A stretch of 64,000 nucleotides of DNA, from NCBI GenBank assembly GCA_045128915.1, contig JBGVIT010000040.1:1-64000 (forward strand). Direction: 5' to 3'. Made by a program: the position numbers and the translations under genes. Position 1 is the first letter of the stretch. The number at the start of each line of letters is the position of its first letter. Origin of the DNA: RGIG9115 sp045128915. Its GTDB lineage: Bacteria > Bacillota > Clostridia > UBA1381. Below, in pieces: positions 22,302-31,722 of the stretch. Under the pieces are notes generated by a model that saw only the letters and a program-made list of their open reading frames with translations, did no database searches and was not told where the DNA came from.

Positions 22302-23504
22302 TTATTCTTCGATTTCAGATACGACACCTGAACCAACTGTTCTACCACCTTCACGGATAGCGAAACGGAGACCAACTTCGATAGCGATAGGTGTGATAAG
22401 CTCAACCTTCATATCTACGTTGTCGCCAGGCATACACATTTCTGTTCCAGCAGGAAGAGAAATTACGCCTGTAACGTCAGTTGTTCTGAAATAGAACTGA
22501 GGTCTGTAGTTGTTGAAGAAAGGAGTATGACGTCCGCCTTCTTCCTTTGTAAGAACATATACATGACCTGTGAACTTTGTGTGGGGGTTGATTGTACCGG
22601 GAGCTGCAAGAACCTGACCTCTTTCGATTTCTGTTCTCTGAACACCACGGAGAAGAGCACCGATGTTGTCACCAGCTTCAGCATAGTCAAGAAGCTTTCT
22701 GAACATTTCGATACCTGTTACAACAACTTTTCTTCTTTCATCTGTAAGACCAACGATTTCAACTTCTTCGTTAACCTTGAGCTGACCTCTTTCAACTCTA
22801 CCTGTAGCAACTGTACCACGGCCTGTGATTGAGAAGATATCTTCGATAGGCATAAGGAAAGGAAGGTCTGCCTTTCTGTCAGGTGTAGGAATGTAGCTGT
22901 CAACAGCATCCATAAGGTCAAGAATACACTTGTATTCAGGAGCGTTTATGTCTGTTGAAGTTGATTCGAGAACCTGAAGACCTGAACCAGAAACGATAGG
23001 AGTATCGTCGCCGGGGAATTCATATTCTGAAAGAAGGTCTCTGATTTCCATTTCAACGAGCTCGAGAAGTTCGGGATCGTCAACCTGGTCAGCCTTGTTC
23101 ATGAATACTACGATGTAAGGAACACCAACCTGACGAGAGAGAAGGATGTGCTCTCTTGTCTGAGGCATAGGACCATCAGCAGCTGAAACAACGAGGATAG
23201 CGCCGTCCATCTGAGCAGCACCTGTGATCATGTTCTTAACGTAGTCAGCGTGTCCTGGGCAGTCAACGTGAGCGTAGTGACGTGTGTCTGTTTCGTACTC
23301 AACGTGAGCTGTTGAAATCGTGATACCTCTTTCTCTTTCTTCAGGTGCCTTATCGATGTTGTCATATGCTGAGAATTCAGCCTGTCCCTTAAGTGAAAGC
23401 ACCTTTGTGATTGCAGCTGTAAGAGTTGTCTTACCATGGTCAACGTGACCAATGGTACCAATGTTTACGTGGGGCTTATTTCTTTCGAATTTAGCTTTTG
23501 CCAT
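22302..23504 (-). CDS. tuf: Translation elongation factor Tu
   Basis: A 400-residue GTPase delivering aminoacyl-tRNA to the ribosome. G-domain motifs are GHVDHGKTTL (19-28), the RGITIST switch I, DCPGHADYVKNMITGAAQMDGAILVVSA, and NKADQVDD. Domains 2 and 3 follow, with GRGTVATGRVERGQ and the C-terminal REGGRTVGSGVV. It is the last gene of the str operon, 139 bases after fusA and before a strong terminator. AGGAGGAAAT precedes the ATG. Confidence 0.99.
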   Translation of the reverse strand: MAKAKFERNKPHVNIGTIGHVDHGKTTLTAAITKVLSLKGQAEFSAYDNIDKAPEERERGITISTAHVEYETDTRHYAHVDCPGHADYVKNMITGAAQMDGAILVVSAADGPMPQTREHILLSRQVGVPYIVVFMNKADQVDDPELLELVEMEIRDLLSEYEFPGDDTPIVSGSGLQVLESTSTDINAPEYKCILDLMDAVDSYIPTPDRKADLPFLMPIEDIFSITGRGTVATGRVERGQLKVNEEVEIVGLTDERRKVVVTGIEMFRKLLDYAEAGDNIGALLRGVQRTEIERGQVLAAPGTINPHTKFTGHVYVLTKEEGGRHTPFFNNYRPQFYFRTTDVTGVISLPAGTEMCMPGDNVDMKVELITPIAIEVGLRFAIREGGRTVGSGVVSEIEE

Positions 23505-23643
23505 TTTAATTTCCTCCTCGAAAATTTATTTTTTTAAAATATTAATATTATTGTACAATCTTTTAAGAAAAAAATCAAGTGTTTTTACAAATTTTTTTCA
23601 AAAAAGCGCCAATTTTGTTTGGTTTAAAGTCAGCAGGCGATTA

Positions 23644-25722
23644 TCAACCTTTTGAACGGTCTGCAATAATCTTTTCCTGAATTGACTTCGGTACTTCTGA
23701 GTAGTGTGATGGTTCCATTGAATACTGACCACGGCCCTGTGTGATTGAACGGAGCTGTGTAGCGTAACCAAACATCTCAGAAAGCGGAACCATAGCAGTA
23801 ATCTGCTGTGCTCCTGTTCTTGCTTCCATCTTCTGAATCATACCACGACGTGAGTTAAGGTCACCCATAACATCACCCATGTATTCATCAGGCATGATAA
23901 CGTTAACAAGCATGATAGGCTCCTTAATAACAGGATCAGCCTTCTTCATACCTTCCTTGAACGCCATAGAAGCTGCAATCTTAAACGCCATTTCAGATGA
24001 GTCAACTTCGTGGTATGAACCATCATAAAGTGTTACCTTTACGTCAACTACGTTATAGCCTGCAAGAACACCATTGAGCATTGCGCCCTGAACACCGGCG
24101 TCAACTGCGGGGATATATTCCTTAGGAATAGCACCGCCGACGATAGCGTTAACAAACTCGTAGCCCTTACCTTCTTCGAGAGGCTCAAGCTTCATGAGAA
24201 CGTGTCCGTACTGACCTTTACCACCTGACTGACGAGCATACTTATGCTCAATGTCAACAGCTTTTCTGATTGCTTCACGATATGAAACCTGAGGTTCACC
24301 AACATCTGCTTCAACCTTGAACTCACGGAGAAGTCTGTCAACGATAATTTCAAGGTGGAGCTCGCCCATTCCGGCGATGATTGTCTGACCGGTTTCTTCG
24401 TCTGTATAAGTCTTGAATGTGGGATCTTCTTCAGCAAGCTTCTGAAGTGCAATACCCATCTTTTCCTGACCTGCTTTTGTCTTAGGCTCAATAGCAACAC
24501 GGATAACAGGTTCAGGGAAGTTCATTGACTCTAAGATGATAGGATGCTTTTCATCACAAAGTGTATCACCTGTTGTTGTATTCTTAAGACCAACAGCAGC
24601 TGCGATATCGCCTGAGTAAACCATGTCGATATCTTCTCTGTGATTAGCATGCATCAAGAGGATACGTCCAAGACGTTCCTTATTGCCCTTGCAGGCATTG
24701 AGCACGTATGAACCTGAAGCAAGTGTACCTGAATATACACGGAAGAAACAAATCTTACCAACAAACGGATCTGTTGCAATCTTGAATGCAAGAGCTGCAA
24801 ACGGAGCATCGTCTGATGAAGGTCTTTCGTCTTCTTCTTCTGTATCAGGAATAACACCCTTAATATTTGCTATATCAGTAGGAGCGGGCATATAGTCAAC
24901 GATAGCGTCGAGCAACATCTGCACACCCTTATTTCTATAACTTGTACCGCAAGTAACAGGAACAATTTCGTTAGCGATTGTAGCACGTCTTAAAGCAGCC
25001 TTAAGCTCGTCGATAGAAATTTCTTCTTCTGCAAAGAACTTTTCCATGAGTGCTTCGTCTGTTTCAGCGATAGCTTCAATCATCTTAGCTCTGTATTCCT
25101 CTGCCTGATCAAGCATATCAGCAGGGATGTCCTCTTCTCTTACGTCTTTACCGAGATCATCATAATAAATCTCAGCTTTCATCTTCATAAGGTCGATAAT
25201 ACCCTTGAAGGTTTCTTCAGCTCCGATAGGAAGCTGAATGGGTACGCCGTTGGCATGAAGTCTTTCATGAACCATATCTACAACTCTGAAGAAGTCAGCA
25301 CCCATAATATCCATCTTATTAACATAGATCATACGGGGTACGTTATAGTCATTAGCCTGACGCCAAACGGTTTCAGACTGGGGTTCAACACCGCCTTTCG
25401 CACACATAACAGTTACAGAACCGTCAAGTACACGAAGTGATCTCTGAACCTCAACGGTGAAGTCAACGTGGCCCGGTGTATCGATAATGTTGATTCTCTT
25501 ACCGTTCCATTGACATGTTGTAGCAGCAGATGTGATTGTTATACCACGTTCCTGCTCCTGAGCCATCCAGTCCATGGTAGCACCGCCATCGTGTGTTTCA
25601 CCCATTTTATGATTACGGCCTGTATAGAACAAAATTCTTTCGGTAGTTGTTGTCTTACCTGCATCTATATGGGCCATGATACCAATGTTTCTTGTATTTT
25701 CAAGTGAAAATGGTCTTCCCAA
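23644..25722 (-). CDS. fusA: Translation elongation factor G
   Basis: A 692-residue ribosomal translocase. The G domain shows GIMAHIDAGKTTTTERIL, the GATMDWMAQEQERGITITSAATT switch, NIIDTPGHVDFTVEVQRSLRVLDG and VNKMDIMGADF. Domain II/III (about 295-480) and the GQYGHVLMKLEP domain IV segment follow; the C-terminus ends GYATQLRSITQGRGQYSMEPSHYSEVP. Full length for EF-G1. AGGAGG precedes the ATG. It lies between rpsG and tuf in the str operon. Confidence 0.99.
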   Translation of the reverse strand: MGRPFSLENTRNIGIMAHIDAGKTTTTERILFYTGRNHKMGETHDGGATMDWMAQEQERGITITSAATTCQWNGKRINIIDTPGHVDFTVEVQRSLRVLDGSVTVMCAKGGVEPQSETVWRQANDYNVPRMIYVNKMDIMGADFFRVVDMVHERLHANGVPIQLPIGAEETFKGIIDLMKMKAEIYYDDLGKDVREEDIPADMLDQAEEYRAKMIEAIAETDEALMEKFFAEEEISIDELKAALRRATIANEIVPVTCGTSYRNKGVQMLLDAIVDYMPAPTDIANIKGVIPDTEEEDERPSSDDAPFAALAFKIATDPFVGKICFFRVYSGTLASGSYVLNACKGNKERLGRILLMHANHREDIDMVYSGDIAAAVGLKNTTTGDTLCDEKHPIILESMNFPEPVIRVAIEPKTKAGQEKMGIALQKLAEEDPTFKTYTDEETGQTIIAGMGELHLEIIVDRLLREFKVEADVGEPQVSYREAIRKAVDIEHKYARQSGGKGQYGHVLMKLEPLEEGKGYEFVNAIVGGAIPKEYIPAVDAGVQGAMLNGVLAGYNVVDVKVTLYDGSYHEVDSSEMAFKIAASMAFKEGMKKADPVIKEPIMLVNVIMPDEYMGDVMGDLNSRRGMIQKMEARTGAQQITAMVPLSEMFGYATQLRSITQGRGQYSMEPSHYSEVPKSIQEKIIADRSKG

Positions 25723-25761
25723 AATTGGTTCCTCCTTTCAAACAGTAATCTAATAACTGAA

Positions 25762-26232
25762 TTACCAACGATAGTGAGCAAACGCCTTGTTTGCTTCTGC
25801 CATCTTGTGAGTATCTTCTCTCTTCTTGCATGATCCGCCTGTTCCGTTAAGAGCGTCGCAGATTTCGTTTGCAAGTCTTTCTTTCATTGTCTTTTCGTTA
25901 CGTTCACGTGAGTAACGTGTAAGCCAACGAAGTCCAAGAGTCTGTCTTCTATCAGGACGAACTTCCATCGGAACCTGATAAGTAGCACCGCCGACACGTC
26001 TTGCCTTTACTTCGAGTACGGGCATGATGTTTTCAAGAGCCTCATTGAAAGCTTCAAGTGCATCCTTGCCTGTCTTTTCAGCAACTATTTCAAAAGCGTC
26101 ATAAACGATTTTCTGTGCTACACCCTTTTTACCATCGAGCATGATGTTGTTGATAAGCTTTGTAACAACTATGCTATTGTAGATAGGATCGGGCAGAACC
26201 TCTCTTTTCGCAATGTAACCTTTTCTTGGCAC
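25762..26232 (-). CDS. rpsG: 30S ribosomal protein S7
   Basis: A 156-residue primary 16S rRNA-binding protein that nucleates the 30S head. Motifs are PRKGYIAKREVLPDPIYNS, VTKLINNIMLDGKKGVAQKIVYDAF, PVLEVKARRVGGATYQVPMEVRP and the C-terminal NGTGGSCKKREDTHKMAEANKAFAHYRW. The start is GTG at 26232, with GGAGGG six bases or so before it. An in-frame ATG at 26250 lies upstream of that ribosome site and would give an unusual six-residue extension. Confidence 0.97.
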   Translation of the reverse strand: MPRKGYIAKREVLPDPIYNSIVVTKLINNIMLDGKKGVAQKIVYDAFEIVAEKTGKDALEAFNEALENIMPVLEVKARRVGGATYQVPMEVRPDRRQTLGLRWLTRYSRERNEKTMKERLANEICDALNGTGGSCKKREDTHKMAEANKAFAHYRW

Positions 26233-26376
26233 AGTACTTCCCTCCTTCATAATTATTAATGAATATCACCGGTACTCAAAGCAGCCCTTTGCTGCTCCGT
26301 TTTGTGCTTAGCGAATTTATATTACAGTATAATCCGATATGCACATTTGTGATACTGCTGCGAATATTATGCAGCA

Positions 26377-26799
26377 TTATTTCTTAGCTTCCTTCGGCTT
26401 CTTGGCACCATACTTAGATCTTGACTGCAAGCGGTTTGCAACACCCTGAGCATCAAGTGTACCACGAATAATGTGATATCTTGTACCAGGAAGATCTCGA
26501 ACCCTTCCGCCTCTGATAAGAACAACGCTGTGTTCCTGAAGATTATGACCGATACCCGGAATGTAAGCTGTTACTTCGATACCGTTTGTAAGACGAACTC
26601 TGGCAATCTTTCTGAGCGCTGAGTTAGGCTTCTTAGGAGTAGAAGTTCTTACAGCTGTACAAACGCCTCTCTTCTGAGGAGAGCTTTTGTCATTCATCTT
26701 CTTCTGCAAAGAGTTAAGACTCTTCTGCAATGCAGGAGCAGTTGACTTCTTTACTGATGTCTGTCTGCCTTTTCTAACTAACTGGTTAAATGTAGGCAT
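26377..26799 (-). CDS. rpsL: 30S ribosomal protein S12
   Basis: A 140-residue decoding-centre protein. It begins MPTFNQLVRKGRQ and contains PQKRGVCTAVRTSTPKKPNSALRKIARVRLTNGIEVTAYIPGIGHNLQEHSVVLIRGGRVRDLPGTRYHIIRG, the region where streptomycin-resistance changes arise. The lysines there (in TPKKPNS and GRVRDLPG) look wild type in context. It is the second gene of the operon. Confidence 0.99.
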   Translation of the reverse strand: MPTFNQLVRKGRQTSVKKSTAPALQKSLNSLQKKMNDKSSPQKRGVCTAVRTSTPKKPNSALRKIARVRLTNGIEVTAYIPGIGHNLQEHSVVLIRGGRVRDLPGTRYHIIRGTLDAQGVANRLQSRSKYGAKKPKEAKK

Positions 26800-26860
26800 A
26801 CCGTTTTACACCTCTCTTTCTTAAGATTTATTTATTATCACGCACATTGTGCGAAATAAA

Positions 26861-27103
26861 CTAACATACGCAGGCGCAGGATGCTTTCACTTCTATGCCG
26901 CACTCCCTGCCCAGCTCCTTCATTGTGTCTGCATACACCGGAGTTACACCGGCATCAGCACAAAGTGCTTCCAGACTTTCACGAAGGTATTCATCACAAT
27001 CGAGGGCAAGAAAAACCTTTTTTGCTCTTTTTTCCAAAAGGGCTTTTTTTACTTGTTTAAGGCCTACCACAAGGCATTGCTGTTCATAGTCAGAAATAAC
27101 CAT
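26861..27103 (-). CDS. L7Ae-family ribosomal protein (YbxF/RplGB-like)
   Basis: An 80-residue L7Ae/L30e/S12e-fold, kink-turn RNA-binding protein. LVVGLKQVKKALLEKRAKKVFLALDCDEYLRESLEALCADAGVTPVY matches the family core. In Bacillus this gene (ybxF, rplGB) lies between rpoC and rpsL; here it leads the operon. The C-terminus is cysteine-rich (GIEVKASCACVC), which is unusual. ATG at 27103 has GGAGG eight bases upstream; the longer frame to 27151 lacks a site. Confidence 0.9.
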   Translation of the reverse strand: MVISDYEQQCLVVGLKQVKKALLEKRAKKVFLALDCDEYLRESLEALCADAGVTPVYADTMKELGRECGIEVKASCACVC

Positions 27104-27159
27104 CTGTCCTACCTCCCGTCCATGTTGAAAAAAGCGTCGCACAAACGACAACCGATAGT

Positions 27160-27188
27160 ATTATAACTCATGAAGTTTGGTTTGTCAA
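27160..27188 (-). promoter_or_regulatory. str operon promoter
   Basis: Minus strand TTGACA (27183-27188), 17 bases, TATAAT (27160-27165): perfect consensus, about 55 bases before the L7Ae-like gene. Confidence 0.9.
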
Positions 27189-27333
27189 GCAACAATGGGC
27201 GTTTTGGTGGGGTTTGCCGCCTTTTTTGTATGATAAATCAACAAACATCGGCGAAATTGTCCTTTGCTGAGCAAAAATATACAAACAACCTTATTTTTTC
27301 ACCACAAAACAAATATATTCATTGAAAAAACTA

Positions 27334-27362
27334 TTGATTGTTTTTGTTTTATATGATAGAAT
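27334..27362 (+). promoter_or_regulatory. Promoter of the transglutaminase-like gene
   Basis: TTGATT (27334-27339), 17 bases, TAGAAT (27357-27362). Confidence 0.6.
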
Positions 27363-27411
27363 AAACGTTGTATAGATGCTATCTAAAATAATCACTAAGG
27401 GAATGATTGAT

Positions 27412-28809
27412 TTGAAAAAATTATTTGCAGTTATTTTAGCTGTTTGCATGATAACGGGATATTCCGCCGGTGTATATGCTTACGATGTTTATAAGCTTCC
27501 TGAATATAAATCCGTACAAACTCCCACAGGCGGATTGGAGCTTATAGAAGGCCAAATTACAAATTTAGACGAAGCGCCGATTCAGTTGTTCTCAACCAGA
27601 GCAGCAATTCAGCCATTGGATACATATATGAGAGAACAGATATTAAACCATGCTGAAACAATAAATATAGCGGCTTACAACATCCATGAAAGTGAATTTG
27701 ATGATACCCTTTATTCATTTATTTTTCAAAATACTGACTTGCCCATAATCACAGGATACAACGAAGCGTATATGTATAACTTAGGCAATGAAAAATATAT
27801 GTATTCCTTCAAGCCCGTGTATCTATTTGAAACCAAAGAAGAAAGTGACCTGATGAGGAACAAACTCCTGAGTCTTGTGGACAATTTAAATAATTATGCA
27901 AGCAAGGGTGCAAACGACCTTGAAAAAACCTTATTCCTCTTTGAAAAAATATCATTGGACTTTGCTTATTCAACTGCATCAAATATTGAGGACAGTGCAG
28001 ATGAAAATTATGAACCTAAATATGAAATTGTGGAGCATACGCCATATGGATTCATAAGAGAAGATGATAAAACAGCTGTTTGTCAGGGTTTTGCAGGATT
28101 GTACAGACTATGTCTTAACAGCCTTCAAATTCAAAATGTACTCTGTTCTAACAATAATCCTTCAATTAAACATATCTGGAACTGCATCAAAATTGATGAT
28201 GAATGGTATCATTCAGATGTAACATGGTCGTTTTATTCAAATGCACCTGATAAAATATGCCATAATTACTTTTTATTAAGCGACAGCACTATGATAGCCG
28301 ACGGAAAGCATGGTTCAAAATCCGATTGGAATATACAAATCAAAGACCATCCAGGTCTTTATTGTAACAACAAAAATTATGAAAGCGGTCATCTCTACAA
28401 CTCCGTTGACGAGCCAATTTACCGGGATGAACACTCACTGTATTTTAAATGCGGCGTTTTACTGCCCACAGAAGATAAAACAGTATGCGATGCAACTTTT
28501 CGCAACGACACTCTTAAAAGCGAGAAAGCAGTTTTTTCAGACATGATAACTGCCGGCCAAATTCCATTGATTGCTTTATATACACTTTTACCACACGATG
28601 AAAATTCTCATGTATTAATAGGTCACTATAACGAAAAAGACCAATACCGAGGCTGCGGTATAATAACTCTACCACCATACCCTGCCCCTGCAATCTTATA
28701 TTTAGGATTGCCCAACACAAATTCCAGCATCAAAAAATCAATATATATGCATTTCCCAAATGATTTTATGACACCAATTGCAAATCAAAAGATTATTCTC
28801 AAAAAATAA
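27412..28809 (+). CDS. Secreted transglutaminase-like protein
   Basis: A protein of about 465 residues with an N-terminal signal peptide (KKLFAVILAVCMITGYSAGVYA). The middle holds a transglutaminase-like core with a Cys-His-Asp triad: TAVCQGFAGLYRLCL, IKHIWNCIKIDDEWYHSDVTWSF. In Gram-positive bacteria such domains are often secreted cysteine proteases or cross-linkers acting in the wall. The C-terminal third is beta-rich and of no known family. The start is uncertain: TTG at 27412 lies nine bases from AAGGGA, while ATG at 27403 touches it. No partner gene in the same direction before the terminator-free gap to rdgB. Confidence 0.82.
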   Translation: MKKLFAVILAVCMITGYSAGVYAYDVYKLPEYKSVQTPTGGLELIEGQITNLDEAPIQLFSTRAAIQPLDTYMREQILNHAETINIAAYNIHESEFDDTLYSFIFQNTDLPIITGYNEAYMYNLGNEKYMYSFKPVYLFETKEESDLMRNKLLSLVDNLNNYASKGANDLEKTLFLFEKISLDFAYSTASNIEDSADENYEPKYEIVEHTPYGFIREDDKTAVCQGFAGLYRLCLNSLQIQNVLCSNNNPSIKHIWNCIKIDDEWYHSDVTWSFYSNAPDKICHNYFLLSDSTMIADGKHGSKSDWNIQIKDHPGLYCNNKNYESGHLYNSVDEPIYRDEHSLYFKCGVLLPTEDKTVCDATFRNDTLKSEKAVFSDMITAGQIPLIALYTLLPHDENSHVLIGHYNEKDQYRGCGIITLPPYPAPAILYLGLPNTNSSIKKSIYMHFPNDFMTPIANQKIILKK

Positions 28810-28845
28810 AAGCCTTATCATTTTTCACATGACATAAAAAAGGTA

Positions 28846-28874
28846 TTGCATTTTTTGACAATTTATAGTAGAAT
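28846..28874 (+). promoter_or_regulatory. rdgB promoter
   Basis: TTGCAT (28846-28851), 17 bases, TAGAAT (28869-28874). Confidence 0.55.
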
Positions 28875-28903
28875 ATACTCATATCATTGATTTGGAGATT
28901 TAT

Positions 28904-29497
28904 ATGAATATTATTTTAGCAACAAAAAATGAGGGCAAGGTGAGAGAAATGGCAGAAATTCTCGCGCCCTACAACATAAGTGTTATTTCACAAAAGGATG
29001 CGGAGATTGACGTTGATGTGGAAGAAACCGGTTCAACCTTTGAGGAAAATGCAGAAATAAAAGCAAGAGCAGTCAGTATGCTATGCGACTCTCCCGTTCT
29101 TGCAGACGATTCAGGACTCTGCATTGACTATCTGGGCGGGAAGCCGGGAATATATTCTGCACGTTACGGCGGCGAAAAGCTTCCTTATCCCGAAAAAATA
29201 CGCGGCATACTTAAGGAAATGGAGAATGCTGATGACCGCAGCGCAAGATTTGAATGTGCTATGGTGCTCATAATGCCTGACGGCCGTAAAATAGCTGCAA
29301 CGGGCGCTGTTACGGGGAATATTCTTCATAAGCCTGAAGGCACCGGCGGATTTGGCTATGACAGTATATTCTATTGTAATGAAATAGGAAAATCCTTTGG
29401 TGAAGCATCAGATGAGGAAAAAAATCAGGTGAGCCACAGAGGCAGAGCCCTTGAGGAGCTATGCCACGAGCTTATAAGAAAAGGAGTAATTGAATAA
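28904..29497 (+). CDS. rdgB: XTP/dITP diphosphatase (RdgB/HAM1)
   Basis: A 197-residue house-cleaning pyrophosphatase removing deaminated purine nucleotides (dITP, XTP). Motifs are LATKNEGKVREM, TGSTFEENAEIKARAV, LADDSGLCIDYLGGKPGIYSARYGG, GFGYDSIF and the tail SHRGRALEEL. ATG at 28904 was chosen because GGAG lies six bases before; TTG at 28892 has none. The stop overlaps the next gene's ATG by one base. Confidence 0.96.
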   Translation: MNIILATKNEGKVREMAEILAPYNISVISQKDAEIDVDVEETGSTFEENAEIKARAVSMLCDSPVLADDSGLCIDYLGGKPGIYSARYGGEKLPYPEKIRGILKEMENADDRSARFECAMVLIMPDGRKIAATGAVTGNILHKPEGTGGFGYDSIFYCNEIGKSFGEASDEEKNQVSHRGRALEELCHELIRKGVIE

Positions 29498-30021
29498 TGG
29501 ATTTATTTATGGAGTATCTGGTACAGCACAAGCGTACCGGAAAAGATTTTCTAATCATATTCGGAATTATTGCAGCGGCTTTTGTTCTGCTCGCTCTTTC
29601 AACTCTTCTGCTGTTGGTTCCGGCAGTATCAGGAATATGGCTTCTCATAGCAGCAGGAATAGTATTTTTTGCATATAAGCTCATTAACAGAACAAGTGTT
29701 GAATATGAATATATACTGACAAACAATGAACTTGACATTGACAGAATCAATGCAAAAAGCACAAGAAAAAGAGTTGCAAACATAAACTTTGCCGGCATAG
29801 ACATCTGCGCCTGCAAAGACGATCCAGCACATAAGAGTGAATTTGAAAACAGCTCATCTATCACAAAGACTATCGACTGCACCGGTGACGGTATAAACGG
29901 TGTATATTTCATAGACTATACAGACGATAACGGAAGAACAAGAGTAATTTTCCAGCCACCCGTTTCACTTGTTGAAAAAGCAAGAAAATACAACCCGTCT
30001 AAAATTTTCATATACCAATGA
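29497..30021 (+). CDS. Membrane protein of the DUF6106 type
   Basis: A 174-residue protein. It starts MDLFMEYLVQHKRTGKDFLIIFG and has two membrane helices (about 18-42 and 45-62), followed by a mostly beta soluble domain. The pattern EYEYILTNNELDIDRINAKSTRKRV and the end SLVEKARKYNPSKIFI are those of the DUF6106 family, which often follows rdgB in Clostridia. Function is unknown; the soluble part resembles a PH-like domain. It is translationally coupled to rdgB through TAATG. Confidence 0.72.
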   Translation: MDLFMEYLVQHKRTGKDFLIIFGIIAAAFVLLALSTLLLLVPAVSGIWLLIAAGIVFFAYKLINRTSVEYEYILTNNELDIDRINAKSTRKRVANINFAGIDICACKDDPAHKSEFENSSSITKTIDCTGDGINGVYFIDYTDDNGRTRVIFQPPVSLVEKARKYNPSKIFIYQ

Positions 30022-30026
30022 TTCAT

Positions 30027-30059
30027 AAGGGCTGTTGCTTCATGCAACACCCCTTTTTA
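30027..30059 (+). terminator. Terminator-like hairpin
   Basis: AAGGGCTGTTGC / GCAACACCCCTT with one mismatch, five-base loop, T5 after. It may attenuate read-through into nnr. Confidence 0.7.
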
Positions 30060-30082
30060 TACTAACAGGAGGATTTGCGGAT

Positions 30083-31606
30083 ATGTACAGAATTTGTTCT
30101 GCTGACCAGATGCGTCAGGCTGATAAAAACTGCATTGAACGGACAGGTATTCCGGGAATCATACTCATGGAAAACGCCGCTGCAAGATGTGTTGATTGCA
30201 TCGTTGCAGATTGGAACAACATTTCAGGAAAGTCTGTTGCTTGCTTTTGCGGCAAGGGCAACAACGGCGGCGACGGCCTTGCTATTGCACGTCTTCTTTC
30301 ACGCATGGGCGCGAAGGTTACCGTATTTCTCACTCACGGTGACAGTTACAGAGGAGATGCAGCAATAAACAGAGAGATTATATCACATATGAACTGTACA
30401 ATATGTCATGTACCTGATAATATAGCATATCTTATTCACAGCTATGACATAATCGTAGATGCTATTTTCGGAACGGGAATATACGGAACAGTTGATGATG
30501 ATACATTTTCAGTTATAGATGCTATCAATAAATCAGGAAAATATGTGCTGAGCGTTGATATACCAAGCGGCATAAATGCAGATACCGGTGAAATATGCGG
30601 TATCTGCGTAAAAGCCACCACTACAGCAACCTTTGCCGCATACAAAACGGGCATGCTTCTGTTCCCTGCCTGCGATTATACAGGAAAAATAGTGGTATGC
30701 GATATATGTATGCCTGACTCGGTGCTGGCTGACATAAATAAATTTTGCACAGATAAAAATTTTGTGCGCCATAATATTCCAAATCGCGAAAACAACTCTC
30801 AGAAAGGCGATTATGGCAAGGTTCTTGTTATAGGCGGCAAAGAGGGAATGACCGGCGCTCCTGCACTTGCAGCGGAAGCTGCTATGCGAATGGGAGCAGG
30901 GCTTGTGACAGTAGGTATTTGCGAAAGCCTTAATCCCATAATGGAACAAAAGCTTACAGAGCCTATGACCTGCCCGCTGCCCGAAGAAAACGGACATCTT
31001 TCAAAAGCGGCTTCAGATAAGATAAAACAGCTTATGAAAGGTTGCGACAGCGTTTTGTTCGGCCCGGGCATCGGAACAGATGATGATATATATTTTCTGC
31101 TTAAGGAAGTTATGGAAAACTGCAGCGTTCCGCTTATAATAGACGCAGACGGGCTTAACGTCTTGTCTATTCATCCGGAGCTTCTTGAAATATGCAACTG
31201 CAATCTTATTTTTACACCCCACGAAGTAGAAATGGGCCGACTTTTAAAGCAGCCTCTTTCGCATATAACTGAAAACAGAATTTCCGTTTCAAGCTTCTAT
31301 GCTCAGGAAAACGGACTTACTCTGATACTAAAAGGACATCATACTATTGTAACAGCTGCAGACGGTACGCAATATATTAATATTACAGGCAATCCAGGTC
31401 TTGCTACCGGCGGAAGCGGAGATGTTCTTGCAGGAATGACCGCCGCACTTGCGGCGAGAGGTCTTAAAGAGGATATTGCCGCAGCAGTAGCAGTATATCT
31501 TCATGGCTTAAGCGCTGACCTTGCAGCTCAAGAGCTTGGCGAGGACAGTATAATTGCAAGTGATATAATTAAATATCTGCCGAAAGCTTTAAAATATTTA
31601 AAATAA
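30083..31606 (+). CDS. nnr: Bifunctional NAD(P)H-hydrate epimerase / ADP-dependent dehydratase
   Basis: A 507-residue fusion that repairs hydrated NAD(P)H. The N-terminal YjeF_N epimerase domain (about 1-210) has CGKGNNGGDGLAIARLL and VDAIFGTG. The C-terminal ribokinase-like dehydratase domain (about 225-505) has GKVLVIGGKEGMTGAPALAAEAAMRMGAGLVT, SVLFGPGIG, LIIDADGLN, FTPHEVEMGRLL and the catalytic NPGLATGGSGDVLAGM. The start at 30083 follows AGGAGG; an upstream ATG at 30035 lies in the terminator hairpin. Confidence 0.96.
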   Translation: MYRICSADQMRQADKNCIERTGIPGIILMENAAARCVDCIVADWNNISGKSVACFCGKGNNGGDGLAIARLLSRMGAKVTVFLTHGDSYRGDAAINREIISHMNCTICHVPDNIAYLIHSYDIIVDAIFGTGIYGTVDDDTFSVIDAINKSGKYVLSVDIPSGINADTGEICGICVKATTTATFAAYKTGMLLFPACDYTGKIVVCDICMPDSVLADINKFCTDKNFVRHNIPNRENNSQKGDYGKVLVIGGKEGMTGAPALAAEAAMRMGAGLVTVGICESLNPIMEQKLTEPMTCPLPEENGHLSKAASDKIKQLMKGCDSVLFGPGIGTDDDIYFLLKEVMENCSVPLIIDADGLNVLSIHPELLEICNCNLIFTPHEVEMGRLLKQPLSHITENRISVSSFYAQENGLTLILKGHHTIVTAADGTQYINITGNPGLATGGSGDVLAGMTAALAARGLKEDIAAAVAVYLHGLSADLAAQELGEDSIIASDIIKYLPKALKYLK

Positions 31607-31722
31607 AAACAGGCAGAATTTTCATGTGGAAAAATCGTCGGATTTATGGTACAATAAATACAACATGTACTCAAAGTATTTACAAACCCGACATCAACTA
31701 TAAAAACAGAGGTTTTTGATTT

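Noticed and set aside
22302..27188. Signs of horizontal transfer of the str operon
   Set aside because: Gene content, order and style are normal for Firmicutes; only the absence of rpoBC upstream is odd.
31621..31655. Third copy of the shared box before alr (GTGGAAAAATCGTC)
   Set aside because: Only about 13 of 14 bases match, in opposite orientation to the -10, with different spacing.
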